Assembly: GCA_011032825.1 (NCBI GenBank)
Contig: JAADJZ010000022.1
Span: forward strand, 248,001 to 312,000
DNA length: 64,000 nucleotides
Direction: 5' to 3'
Source: Massariosphaeria phaeospora
Lineage: Eukaryota > Ascomycota > Dothideomycetes > Pleosporales
Part shown: positions 44,654-55,405 of the stretch, piece by piece
Layout of the letters: each line of letters opens with the position of its first letter
Numbering within the stretch: position 1 is the first letter of the stretch
Notes under the pieces: generated by a model
What the model saw: only the letters and a program-made list of their open reading frames with translations
What the model was told of the DNA's origin: nothing
Database searches by the model: none
Program-made: the position numbers and the translations under genes

Positions 44654-44838
44654 TGTGCTGCGTTGAGGTCAGGAACTCCAGGACGGGCGGTCGGGATGCA
44701 GAGCAGCGTCTCATCGACCTGACAAGATTTGTGCAATGCAATGGCGTCGTCATGGGAAGACGCGATCGTGCTACCGGACATATGTCGATGTCCTAGTACT
44801 AGTGGCGTTGACGGACGTAAGATCAGAGGCTCAAATGA

Positions 44839-45052
44839 CGCCTGATTGGCTGAAGGTTGCTTAATGGATGCGACAGGCATCTGGGTATGTAAGGCTGACG
44901 CATCCAAGGACGCCTGGCTGACTAGCAGTTGTTGGATAGATGGGACGGGCATCTGGGTATGTAAGGTTAACGCATCCAAGGACCTGGCTGACTAGCAGTT
45001 GATGAAAGGGTGCAACGGGCATCTGAAGATGTGACGCTGGTGCCTCTGGCAA
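44839..45052 (-). repeat. 72-bp tandem repeat, three clear units
   Basis: Units start at 44839, 44911 and 44983. The first two are exactly 72 bp (24 codons) and share GGCATCTGGGTATGTAAGG and GCATCCAAGGA. The third lacks the leading CG (70 bp), and weaker traces continue to about 45120. On the minus strand they encode a Q/S/L-rich 24-residue module. Confidence 0.85.
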
Positions 45053-45070
45053 CGCTCTGCCGATAGACAT

Positions 45071-46469
45071 CAGAATACATAACGCTGATGCATCCGGGAA
45101 TACCTGGCCGATGTATGGTTGCTAGGCGTGGGATATGTTGTTGGCTTATACGCAGTGGGTGCACTGGGCAGTGCCACGCTGGCAGACGACGGATGAACCG
45201 GGCCCGGGGAAGCGCCTAGAGGCGACGCGAAGTCTATGCAACGGTAAGTTGCAATCCAACGCTATACAGAATATGACCTCACATGGCGGGAATCGAAAAT
45301 CACTCAACGAGACAAGTTGTGGTTTCGGCAGGCTAGCAACATGGATAGGAGGTCCAGCTGGATAGGATACCGATGCTGGGCCAAAACGTCAGTCCAAACT
45401 CAATAACGACCCGAGTAGAAAGGGTAGGTATTACCAGGTATTATGAACAATTCCGAGCTCGCTGCAGAGTATCCAACGAATGTTGAGGTGTCGACAACAT
45501 GCCATCTCTGCTGTCCTGGCTCAATGGCGGTGGGGGCGGTCTCTTATTTGACCAAACCGGCGGTGGCCGCGCTGCTGTTCGCTCGGGGCTTGACTCGAGA
45601 CGGTGTTTCGGGGGCCGTGAAGGAGAGTTCGTCGAGAGTGTGGGAAGCCCAGGGAACTTAGAGAGCCCGGAGAGCCCAGAATGTACGGGCTGGGTTGGCG
45701 GTCGCGCCGGCAGAGTCGCCAGCAGGACTGGCGGAGCCATGACGGCGTTGGTGTGGTGTTGCTGCAACGGAGCACATCTATGGCAAGACGAACAAGCAGT
45801 AGCCCTAGGTGTTACGAGAAATAGCGTAAGTGGCGGGTGTTGCTGCCGACTGGAACGGAAGGAGAAGGAGCAGTCTGGCTGCCGCGAAACACGCATTCGA
45901 CAAGTGATGTAACTTCATGAGAAAAGAGAATTATTGCATAGGAACAATATTGTTGCTTGGTTGCTAGATAGTAAGGAGGTAGCTCTGGAGTGACTGTACA
46001 GGTGAATACCTCCTGCATGCCAGTCCGGCGATGCAGCGACAAGCTTGAGGCCTCGCTCCTGCATCGCAGTTTTGGTACGAAGTCCTAGTGATGCATTAGC
46101 TAAGGTATGCGGGTAAAATTGCATATACATTGCCTACCATAGGACACGTGCACATACCACAGAGCAATGCGATGCCTGCATGTTGTCAGTTGTTCAATAG
46201 AAGAGAGGCACACACTACGTGCGTCAGGCTGCACAACCACAAGAGACCAGAAGCTCAGCATGTAGAATCTGAATCAGCTAGACGAGTAAACAATTCGAGT
46301 CCTCAAGTGCCACGCCCAAGGCATAAAGCCCAGACAGATACTGTTCATCCATGCATGACCCCACGACATTCCCTGGACTCAAAATAAGTTCCTCTTCTTC
46401 TGCCCACTCTCGACCAGATAAATTTCGTGCTCTACCCGCTTCCTCCTCTCCTCTCGCGCCTTGGTTTTA
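45071..46469. other. Intergenic or unassigned region
   Basis: A minus-strand P/S/R-rich frame at 45896-45441 could be a 5' exon of the broken repeat gene, because it lies upstream on the same strand, but no clean splice path joins them. The rest is without coding signal. Confidence 0.4.
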
Positions 46470-47264
46470 TCACCCGGGAAATCCTGTAGTATAATATATG
46501 AGCGAGATCACAGTTGGGTCCCATTTCATATCGTAAGAGTTCAATTTCTTCCCTCCATCCATGATATCGAGGACTTGAAGATCCGATATAATGCTCTTGC
46601 GCAATTCATGGAATTGCCCGGTTGTGATGTTGAACCCACGTACAAATGCCTCTTTGCTCCATAACATCGGAGTCCGCTCGCCTTTAGAATTCCGGTTCTC
46701 AAACCATGCTTTTTCGGGAAAGGGATGACCCGTGCGTAGCACGTAATACGTTGGGTTTCGCTTGTCATCGCAAGCCAGTGGTTCCGCCCGTGGTGTAGCC
46801 ATTTCATTTAACGTATGATATCGGAACTCCAGATCTGCAGGGCCTGTGAAGTCAAAGAGTTGGACGACGAAATTTGTGTCCGGTAGATCAACAAAGGGTA
46901 TTTGTTTCTCTTTCTTCACTTCATCCGGCCTTGTAACATGTTCTTGAGAGAAGGAGTACCCCGGTCTAGAAACTGTTGGAGAAGACTTCGCCTCTGTGCT
47001 TGTCTAACTAGCGATCTCGACGACCAGCTTCTGAACGACCGTGTCCTTCCAGTAGAGTGGGATGTCTTCCTTGGAGACTAGAAGCTTATGCGATTCGATG
47101 TGCTCTTCAGAATATGCGGCGTTGTATTGGGTTTCGTGATTATTGAAATTTTCTTGATAGAGGTTGTTATGTTTCAACATGCAGATGAGCAATGTTGAAC
47201 TCGTCGAGCGTGATATCGATCCCTCGACAGAAGTTAAGTATGTTAAACTCTGGTGGTCGAGCAA
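46470..47264 (-). pseudogene. Uncharacterised gene broken by an in-frame stop
   Basis: Two minus-strand frames in the same phase (47264-47004 and about 47003-46470) read as one protein interrupted by a single TAG at 47006-47004. The downstream part has normal protein character (FVVQLFDFTGPADLEFRYHT, RNPTYYVLRTGHPFPEKAWF, KKLNSYDMKWDP). The upstream part has KLLVSKEDIPLYWKDTVVQK. Near 47180-47240 a different phase reads more like protein (RGIDITLDEFNIAHLH), so a frameshift is also likely there. No family recognised. No intron with plausible length removes the TAG, so I call it a probable pseudogene. Confidence 0.4.
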
Positions 47265-48135
47265 GTCTATTGTTGCAGCGTATCCTTAGAAATCTTGGTC
47301 CGGTTCAGGGTATCCTAGGCGGGGCAATGCATGTCGAGGGTTGCGAAAATTATCCAGCTTGATTTGGAGCGAGAGATGGTAAGACCTTTCTGCAGGCACT
47401 AACATGCGCGACTCGAGTCAGTTGAGGTTTCGAAAGTATCGGACATACATACGCTGAGGTTGCGCTCTACTCTCAATGGACGTTATTGTCAGAGGCGATA
47501 TCTGATCAACTGTGAGGCAAATTAGCGAGTAAGCAAAACAGTCGTGCAAACCACATACGCAGAAACCGCGGTACGGACGGTTGTGATCCCGTCTACGTGT
47601 GTGGCGGCAATGGCGAGTCTGCTAGACCCCAACAACGTAATCCTGAGTAGGTGGAGCGGGGAGGATCTGAGAGTAGTCGAAGGGTTTGCGCATGCTCTCC
47701 CGAGATGAGCGGGTGAGTTGATACGCGACGATGCGATGCTGAAGAAACAGTAAGAGCGTTTAACAAGCATATTGAGTGAGTTGAATGCGAGCTTGGCAAA
47801 TGGATGTGGTGAAGGTGAGGAAGGCGAGGTGAAAGTGACATGACGAGCTGCGGGGTACCTAATCGGGTTAGTCTAAGGACGAACTAACTTGCACCCAAGT
47901 GAGATCACTCGAGTACACCACGGCACATCGCTTTCGCATCGAATTCGAGTATTGTACCTGCTTTCCCTTATCTACACACAAGGGGATAGCTATGTCCGCG
48001 AGCATAGGCTTCTCTGACGAGAAGAATGTCCAAGTACGCCGTGTGCCCAAAGCTTAAGAGCTGCAAGACTTTAGCAAGTTCGCATAAACACAACAAAGAT
48101 AGCAGACATCTAACTCGCATACCGTCAATCGTTAG
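47265..48135. other. Unassigned region
   Basis: Short broken frames on both strands, nothing recognised. Confidence 0.45.
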
Positions 48136-48489
48136 AGCCATGCACAAGAGCTTGTCCGCGTAGAGGACCTCCAACAGATTCAGCGCATCTTGTTCGCTTT
48201 ACAAGCATCAGAGGACTACCGCGGAATGCTGGCAGATGCCGCCACCAGCGTCTACGCAGTGGACATCAGCGACCGAACTGAGCCTCGCTGGATAATTGGG
48301 AAGGACTGGTTCATAGAGCCATATGAGTTCTCCAAACTCCAGAACCCACGCGCGGCTGCCACTACTACTCATAATCCACTTGGACTCAACGGGATCGCTG
48401 GCAAGCGGATCACGTTCAAAGGGAGTCTTTCAGTCATCTTTCAACATTGTTATGATATCTCTTTTGGCGCCAAACCTTCCTTTCAGTGA
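48136..48489 (+). other. Orphan open frame, possible exon of an unknown or lost gene
   Basis: A frame open from just after a TAG (48133-48135) to a stop at 48489, about 117 codons, with protein-like content (EDLQQIQRILFALQASEDYR, DISDRTEPRWIIGKDWFIEP). The first internal ATG is at 48226. No family, no matching neighbour exons. It could be one exon of a gene or a remnant. Confidence 0.25.
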
Positions 48490-50510
48490 TGATGTTTCCG
48501 GACCACGAGAAGCTAGCGTGAACAGACCAGGTCGACTGCGCGAAGATGTACATAGTAGGTCAATGGCTCCTGCGTAATAGAAGTTGACACCCCTGATATT
48601 GCTCAGGTGTCCGTATCTGGATTCCGCAGAGCCGCCAGAGTATTGTCATCCGCCATCCGGGCTGCTTTGTGGCGATTCCTAAGTGACGCAAGGTAACGGC
48701 AGGTCCGATATATAGGAGAGATGCGTGATCTCCTAGACACATTAGCGAACAGAATCGGCCGCCGACTTACGACGGCACGCTCAGCCATGTCAAGCCCACG
48801 CAACATATGACTGATGTTTTACTGGTCTCTTCGTTCACCAAGTCGACTAGAAAGGGACTATGGTCCCTTCCGGCGTTCTCTCAGCCGCAGTTTAATATGC
48901 GCAATGGCTTGATGGCTCTGGTCAGCCATGAGCAGCTGCTAGCTGACAGTCATGCGCCACTGCAACATAGAAAGCCGAGGGCTAGAACCGGGCTGGAACA
49001 ACCGTGTCCGACCTTCCCGTATTGATATGACAGGCATGCGCTTACGGGTCTAGGAGACGTTGTTGTCTTGAAGACGTGCCGTAGCGTTTTCATTAGGCCA
49101 CCACAGGACGGCGGGGGCTCGCTAAGACGCCATCTTGACCACTGATTGCCTATTCCGTCCGCTTGCATCAAGAACGGGCGTGAGACGACGAGGGAAGTTA
49201 GAGCAGCCGCCATTGCTTGCTTTTGGCGAATTGGTGGAGGAGCCCGGCTGCTGCAGTCGACGGCTACAGCACGTGCCGGGCGTATGGCTTTTTAAAGTTC
49301 CCATCGTCCACCACCAGATGGCTGGCCGGGATCGAGGGTCTACTTGTAGGTGGTTGTCTGGGCCGGAAAGCATCTAGATGTGGTCGTGTCTACCACAGCT
49401 CAGAGGCCGCCACCGGGCGCCGGGAGGCGCGACGCGATGCCGCGATGATGGTTGCAGGAGATACTCGATGCGCGATCGGGCAGACAGAAGCGATGCCGCA
49501 TCATCCGCAGGTGCTGGCAGGTGCATGTTGAGGGGAGGAGTCCTCGGAAAGTACAGGCGACGGAGCAAGCGACGTCGGGCAGTGGCCGAACCACGGTAGA
49601 GGCACAGTCGGCCAGGTGCCAGACAATGCAGCACACCTGGGTAGCACATGGTCCGGAGTGGTTGCTGGTCTTTTGCGTGCCAGCAACGGCAGACTGACGT
49701 GAACAACCAAATGGTTCGAGGTGCAACACTGGCCTCGGTGTCTTGTCGTCGGCGGCGGGCGCTGAGACTGTAGAGGTGCGCGGGCCCGGGAGCGGCTGCT
49801 TCATGCCATGATGTGCGCCCAGATCGGCGCTTGGCTCAGCCCGACGGCGAGGTCGAGGTCAGTCAGGCAGTCAAGGCAGCTCGATGGACGACTCTTCAAC
49901 CCAAATGCGACGGCACCTCGAGCAAGACACACACTCGCACCCTCGGTCCCCATCGGTCCCCATCCGTCCGTCGCCCACATCCCTCGCCGCGCCTGCCGTG
50001 TTGTCGCGGCTGCACCCACCTTCCTAGAGGCTAGAGCCCGACTGCACCTGCCGCGCTGCGACTGCGACTGCCACCCCTGGCGCGGCTGCTGCCAGAAGTC
50101 AGCCCACATATCACACCACCGCTCCCACCGCTCCCCTTCGACCTCCAGGTTTCCCCACTGCCCGCCGCCTTGCCTGCCTGCTGCCCTCCCCAACCGCCTA
50201 CACGCGCGGAAAGGCGGAGACAATCGCCCCTGCTGTGGCCTGCGCAATTGCTGCCACTGCTGGCTGCGTGTCCGTCCGCTTTGCCTTGCGCTGGCCCGCT
50301 CGCGAGCGTCGAGTGCTGCGCGACGGATACCTGCTCACTGCTGCGGGCATGCGGCGTGGTAGCAGGCCCGAACTCTCTGCAGCTGGTAAGAGTGCACCGC
50401 CTTTCCTTTCCGGCCTCCCGTCTGCTGTCTCTTGTTGTGCGTGCCCCTCTCGCGCTCTTGCTGTTTTGTCGCGAGTGCGTGCAAGCGCCCACCAGCCTCC
50501 CTCCGCCGCA
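48490..50510. other. Intergenic region and long GC-rich leader of the SREBP gene
   Basis: Two kb. From about 49.8 kb it is strongly C-rich and looks like the promoter and leader of the SREBP gene. An ATG-initiated 184-codon frame at 49808-50362 is present but Arg/Cys/His/Pro-rich and domain-free, probably an artefact of composition or at most an upstream ORF. Confidence 0.5.
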
Positions 50511-53500
50511 ATGCAGACATCACCGTCCACCGCCAGCCCTGACGACGAGCTCGAGCTGGACAGAGTCGCCGTATGTGCTGCGCGAGACTGCGCCCAGTAC
50601 ACAATCGCTAACCGAGCGCAATTGTGCAGGCCGGCCCTTACTGCGTGTTTGAAGCCTTCAACCCATCGCTGAGCTCGCACTCGAGCTGCACCCCACCGCT
50701 CCAGCCCCCCCGGAACCACGACGCGAACATGGACAATCCGATCATGTCGAATGAGTACCTTGTCGACAGCAACGGACGCGCGCAGTGGTTCGCGACGTCG
50801 AGCGATGACATGGCAGCCGCCTCAAACGAATTTAGCCGAGGCGACTGGAGCAACTGGATGCAGTGGGACCCTGCGACGTCTCAGAATCCTGAGCTAAAAC
50901 CCCTCAACGTCCAGGGGCCCGCGTGCCTCCGCAAGACTGAACACCAGCGTCCTCTGACCCTCCATCGCCGCCAGATTCCGCAATTAAACAACCCAAACAG
51001 CATTGCTCCGTCTCCTACTGCCCTGCCCGCTTCAGCTCCAATGCCGGGGCGGTCGACCAACGCGCCCTTTGCATTCGGCGACAACGGCGAGCTGCCGCCC
51101 GCCTTTGATTTCGACACTGCTACCCTGAGCTCTCCCCCAGGTGAAGCTCAACAGCACAATGGCTTCTACTCACCTCCTTTATGGCAGTCGCAGCAAGTCA
51201 ACGATGCCTCCATCTTCTCCCCTCCACGATTTGAGCAGTCGGCCATGACACACATCCCACCACCGCCACTATCTACACCTAGTCTCCGTCACAGCCCCAT
51301 GTCACTAAACAACGCGAGGGCAGGTTCGTCGTCAGCAGGCTCCTCTCCAGAACCGATACCCAACAAGTCCAAGAAACGGAAGTCGTCCGATGATGGTGAG
51401 GATACGGAATCGATGGCGGGAGGCAAGGGGGAGAAGCACCCGCCGGTGAAGAAAACCGCCCACAACATGATTGAGAAACGATATCGCAACAACCTCAATG
51501 ACAAGATTGCCGCATTGCGCGACAGCGTACCCAGTCTCCGGCACATGTCACGTCCGGGCGGCGTCGCCGATGATGTAGACGAGCCCGAGGATCTGGAGGG
51601 TCTGACACCGGCTCACAAACTGAACAAAGCTACAGTGCTTTCGAAAGCGACCGAGTATATTTGCCATCTCGAAACGAGGAACAAAAAGCTACAACACGAA
51701 GTCGATACGCTAAAGGGGCGACTGGAAAGTTACGAGAAGATGGCAATCTCGGGTCCCATGACTCTCCACGGTTCTACGATGGGCACCCCAGACGGAAACC
51801 GGTATCATGACGACCCCTTCGCAACCCATGGTCTGCCCGTGTCAGGTCCTCCTCAGGGCATGATTCCTGTACCAAACGACATCGCAAGCCTCCACCGTGG
51901 AATTCCGCCTCAGCCTCATTATGCACCTGCATATCCACAGTACTCAGGCGGTTCTGCCCGTCAGCCTTACGCGGGACCTCCACAGGTCAATGGACGACGG
52001 CAGAGCAATGCGATGCTAGGCAAGTTGATGGTCGGTTCCTTAGCTGGACTAATGATCCTGGATGGCATCGTAGAACACCAGCAGGCCAGAGAAGAAGCTG
52101 GGGACCGAGGCCTGTTTGCACTTCCTATCAATCTGTCTGCTATATTCGCCCCTCAGGTGTCGTTCGGTGCGGGTAGCGCTCAGATTCCTCTAGTCAAGTT
52201 CTTGCTCGTCTTCGGCTCCATTTTCTATCTCATCACATCCTCCCTTAATTTCACACCAAAGTCAAAGAAAAAGGCCGCTCTAACAGTCCAAGCGCAAGAA
52301 AGGCCGTCACTCGCCTCGCCTGTCGAATCACGCCGCGATGCCTGGTTGACCGCCATACAAACCGTCTGGGTTCCCCACCACAATTTTCTACTCGAGGTCG
52401 CGGCTCTTGGGTTGAAATCACTAAAACTCAGCACGCGCAAGCTTATCGGTTGGCAAGGGTACGCGCTGATTACCGGCATCACCAAAGAGCAGGAAGCTGC
52501 GCGCGTCAAGGCGTGGGACATTGCTTTGGATGCTCAACTTACCGGCGGCGATGCGCAAATCAGCAAAAGCCGTTTGGTTCTTACTTTAATGGCGTCTGGC
52601 ACACTGCCAGATACCCCGGCTCGCCTTATGCTGAAAGCATTGCATATCCGCGTTCTCCTCTGGGAGCTTGCCAACGCCGGCCATGGCTCTGGCTGGGTGC
52701 TCAATGACCTCAGCGCCAACCTTGCACGGAGATACTGGAATACTGCCCGCACTGAACAGAAGATTGTGGTCAACACAGCCTCGACCGCAGGAAGTGAGGT
52801 GGACACTCTTCCAGAACACCTAGCCGTGCTTTTAGAACTAGAGTGCGACGAGGTGCTTGTCCCCAGCATTGTCCAACGTGCTTATAACCTCGCCTGGAAC
52901 CGGCCTAGTGCTGAATCCACGACTGCAGATGAAATAATGGATCGTGTGGTTGGGGATATGGCCATCTGCTCTCCACTGGATGCACTTGCAGCGTGGTATT
53001 CTAGCTACGTCCTCAAGAAGAGCCTTGCCGACAGTTTAGCCACGAAGAGCGGTTTGCCAAAGGACAACGTGGATGCTGATCTGGAGCTAGCCGCCCGGAC
53101 TGCTCCTCCTACATCTCAAGCTCACGCAAGGGCCCTAGTCGCGAAAGCCATTTTGTTCGACAACAATCGGGCGGCTAATATAATCATGGCATTTGAGGCA
53201 CTGCCCACTCCTGCATTCGCTTCGCCGTCGAGAGATTTCTCCATCATGAACCTGTTAGGCGATACTGAGCCTGCAGCCGATATATGGACCACTCTCAAGC
53301 TCGCGAAATGTTTGTCGCTGGTTGATTCAACTAACTTCGAAGCGCGTCAGCGAGCTGTCACTGCTGTCAACAATCTGCTCCTCGTCGAAAGACACATGAC
53401 ACTCTTGAGCTTTGTTGCGGGTTACAAGATTCTCAGCCAATTCATCCAATCTCCCACGCTACGGACTGAGGCTAGCCATGGCCTTGAGCGCCTGGCAAGC

Positions 53501-53671
53501 ACACTCCGGATATGGGTCGGTCATGAATCGGGCCGTCGCATTGGCTTGTCAAGCAAAGCGCGTGGTCGCATCATCAATCATTGCCTCGACGCAAGCAAAA
53601 CCCTCGTTGGGTTAGCCGAGCCGGACGAAATCGATGATGGGTATGTCAGTTCAAGTGTCAATGGTGACTGA
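50511..53671 (+). CDS. srbA: Sterol regulatory element-binding protein (SREBP, SrbA/Sre1-like)
   Basis: Exon 1 50511-50570, intron 50571-50629 (GTATGT, branch-like GCTAACC, CAG), exon 2 50630-53671; 1033 aa. Fungal SREBPs are membrane-bound bHLH factors released under low oxygen or sterol to switch on ergosterol, iron and hypoxia genes. The bHLH starts KKTAHNMIEKRYRNNLNDKI (about residue 290); the Tyr in EKRYRNN, in place of the usual Arg, is the SREBP signature. The loop carries an acidic insert before AHKLNKATVLSKATEYICHL and a zipper. Two hydrophobic segments follow: LMVGSLAGLMILDGIV (about 487) and VKFLLVFGSIFYLITSSLNF (about 543). The C-terminal about 450 residues (AALGLKSLKLSTRKLIGW, ALHIRVLLWELANAGHGSGW) match DUF2014. 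Exon 1 keeps frame, but ATG 50729 (MDNPIMSNEY) is an alternative start giving 980 aa. Confidence 0.93.
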
Positions 53672-54413
53672 TCCATGACAAACAATCTCTCCTTTGTGTG
53701 TGTTACGGGCTGTATTGATATCGGATTTCTTCGAACTGCGTATTCCCCCATGGTTATATCTATTCACGGCGTTCAAGGACAACGGGCGGCAAGCTTCACC
53801 ATATTTGCGGGACGCATGCAGGGGCGACAAAAGAGGTTGGCGGTATCTCTGTCTTCGTTCAATCCTGTTTCTTTCACTTGAAGTTTTCTTAAACAACTTG
53901 CCATGGGATTATGGCCGGCTTTTCCATGGCACGACACGCCCGTCACGGCGGCTTTTCTTATCTTGTTGTTTTTTCCTCTCACATCTGTACATGTGCGATC
54001 TGGTAACGGTGGGATGATGTGGGCATGATGGGCAAAGCATATTCTCTCCCATGTTGAGATTGTCGAGAAACAAGCATCTTAGAGCTAGTAGACTACATGC
54101 CATTTGAATCTTCATCGATTGATTATCTGTGTGTATGCAGTGTTTGACATGTCAGCTTGCGCGTGCTTGTTTATAGCAGAGTCATTGTGTGTGTTCGGCT
54201 TTCTTTCCTCAAAGAGTCGTATTACATACCTAGGTATCTAACCGATCACGTGCCGATGTCGTAGCCCGACCCTATCGATAAGACGACTTGCCTCGGCATC
54301 TCCCCCACACTTTTCACCTCTCCGACAGGAAATCAACACTTCCGCGCGCATCACCATGATTCCCTCCTAACACCAAAACCCCTCCTCCTCTCCACCCACT
54401 CACTCCCGTCGCA
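53672..54413. other. Intergenic region
   Basis: SREBP 3' flank and promoter of the HAD hydrolase gene. Nothing recognised. Confidence 0.6.
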
Positions 54414-55405
54414 ATGGCGTCGTCGCCCCTCCCCCCTCCCAAAGCCATCCTCTTCGACATTGGCGGCGTCTGTGTAGGCGAAACCTTTTCCTCCCGTTCT
54501 CCGTCCAGTCATCTTCCGCTCCTAGACCCCTACAGTGTACGATTACAGCTAACAAATAAACTCAGGTCCTCAGCCCCTTCCAAGCCATCCTCGACTACGA
54601 GCGCGAACACTTCATCCCCACCGGCTACATCAACTCCGCGATCCAGCGCGGCCCGCTCGACACAGGCGCATGGCAGATGCTTGAGCGCGGCGAGGCCGTG
54701 TTGGGGGATGAGTGGTTTGCGGCGTTTAGGGCGCAGTTGGAAGATAAGGGGGCGTGGAGAGCGTTTTGGGAGCACGGTGGGGGGCGCAAGAACGAGACGG
54801 CACCGGCTTCGATACAGACACCGATACCGCCGCCCACCATCGACGCAAAAGTCCTCTTCTGGCGCATGATGCGCATGGCGCGCACACCCGATCCGCATAT
54901 CTTCCCTGCGCTGCGCCGGCTGCGCGCCAGCGGGAGGTTTGTGCTCGGCGCGCTGTCGAACACGGTTGCGTTTCCTGAGGGCGTGGTGGACGACACTGGC
55001 GCGCTGTTTAGCAACGAGCTCGAACACCACCCCGACTCCGACAACACCAACAACGACCTCCCCACCGCCCCCGCCACGCCGCCAACAGACATCCGCGCCT
55101 ACTTCGACGTCTTCATCAGCTCCGCGCACGTCGGCGTGCGCAAGCCCGATGCGCGGGCCTACGAGATGGCGGTGCGGGAGCTGGATCGCGTGAGTCGGGC
55201 GAGGGGGCGAGGCGCGGTAAGCGCGCCGGATGTGTTGTTTTTGGATGATATTGGGGGGAATTTGAAGGGCGCGAGGGGGGTGGGGTTGAGGACGTTGAGG
55301 GTGGGGTTGGGGAGGTCGGGGGAGGCGGTGAGGGAGTTGGAGGGGTTGACGGGGGTGAGGTTGGGAGGAGGGGAGGGGGAAGGGGAGGGGAGGGCGAGGC
55401 TGTAG
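54414..55405 (+). CDS. HAD-superfamily hydrolase (epoxide hydrolase N-domain-like phosphatase)
   Basis: Exons 54414-54473 and 54566-55405; 299 aa. The 92-bp intron joins MASSPLPPPKAILFDIGGVC to VLSPFQAILDYEREHFIPTG. HAD motif I is FDIGGV, the D-x-G form seen in the soluble epoxide hydrolase N-domain-like subgroup. Motif II is ALSNT, motif III the Lys in RKPDARAYEMA, and motif IV FLDDIGGNLKGAR. The cap domain (RGPLDTGAWQMLERGEAVLG) is helical. A T/P/N-rich insert lies between SNELEHH and YFDVFISS. The tail is a short G/E repeat, reflecting the very G-rich 3' end of the exon. The family includes small-molecule phosphatases and haloacid dehalogenases, so the substrate is not predictable. Confidence 0.88.

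Larger units (their letters stand above)
43460..45070 (-). pseudogene. Broken repeat-containing gene with Ulp1/C48-like protease domain
   Basis: On the minus strand, two long frames follow each other in different phases. The upstream one (44979-44134) codes for 24-aa repeats (HTQMPV.SI.Q pattern), then two roughly 60-aa repeats (SANAHD, SEHAGA and ETSLEY motifs). The downstream one (from about 44190 to 43460) looks like a Ulp1/C48-type cysteine protease: HWVVLEL carries the His, VYDAL the Asp, and WNQVY follows. The expected QxxNxxDCG block is not in this frame, but QTNYVDCREH appears in another frame at 43500-43471. At the N-terminal end, a repeat unit lacking 2 nt shifts the frame near 44983. 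An intron could explain the join near 44150-44200, but two further shifts favour a decaying gene. Related dispersed C48-domain genes are common in fungi; assignment is by motif only. Confidence 0.45.

Noticed and set aside
49700..49730. GGTTCGAGGT as a possible tRNA B box
   Set aside because: No matching A box or acceptor-stem pairing was found at the right distance; no tRNA was supported anywhere in the window.
49808..50362. ATG-initiated 184-codon frame in the SREBP leader
   Set aside because: Composition follows the C-rich leader and no domain is seen; at most an upstream ORF.
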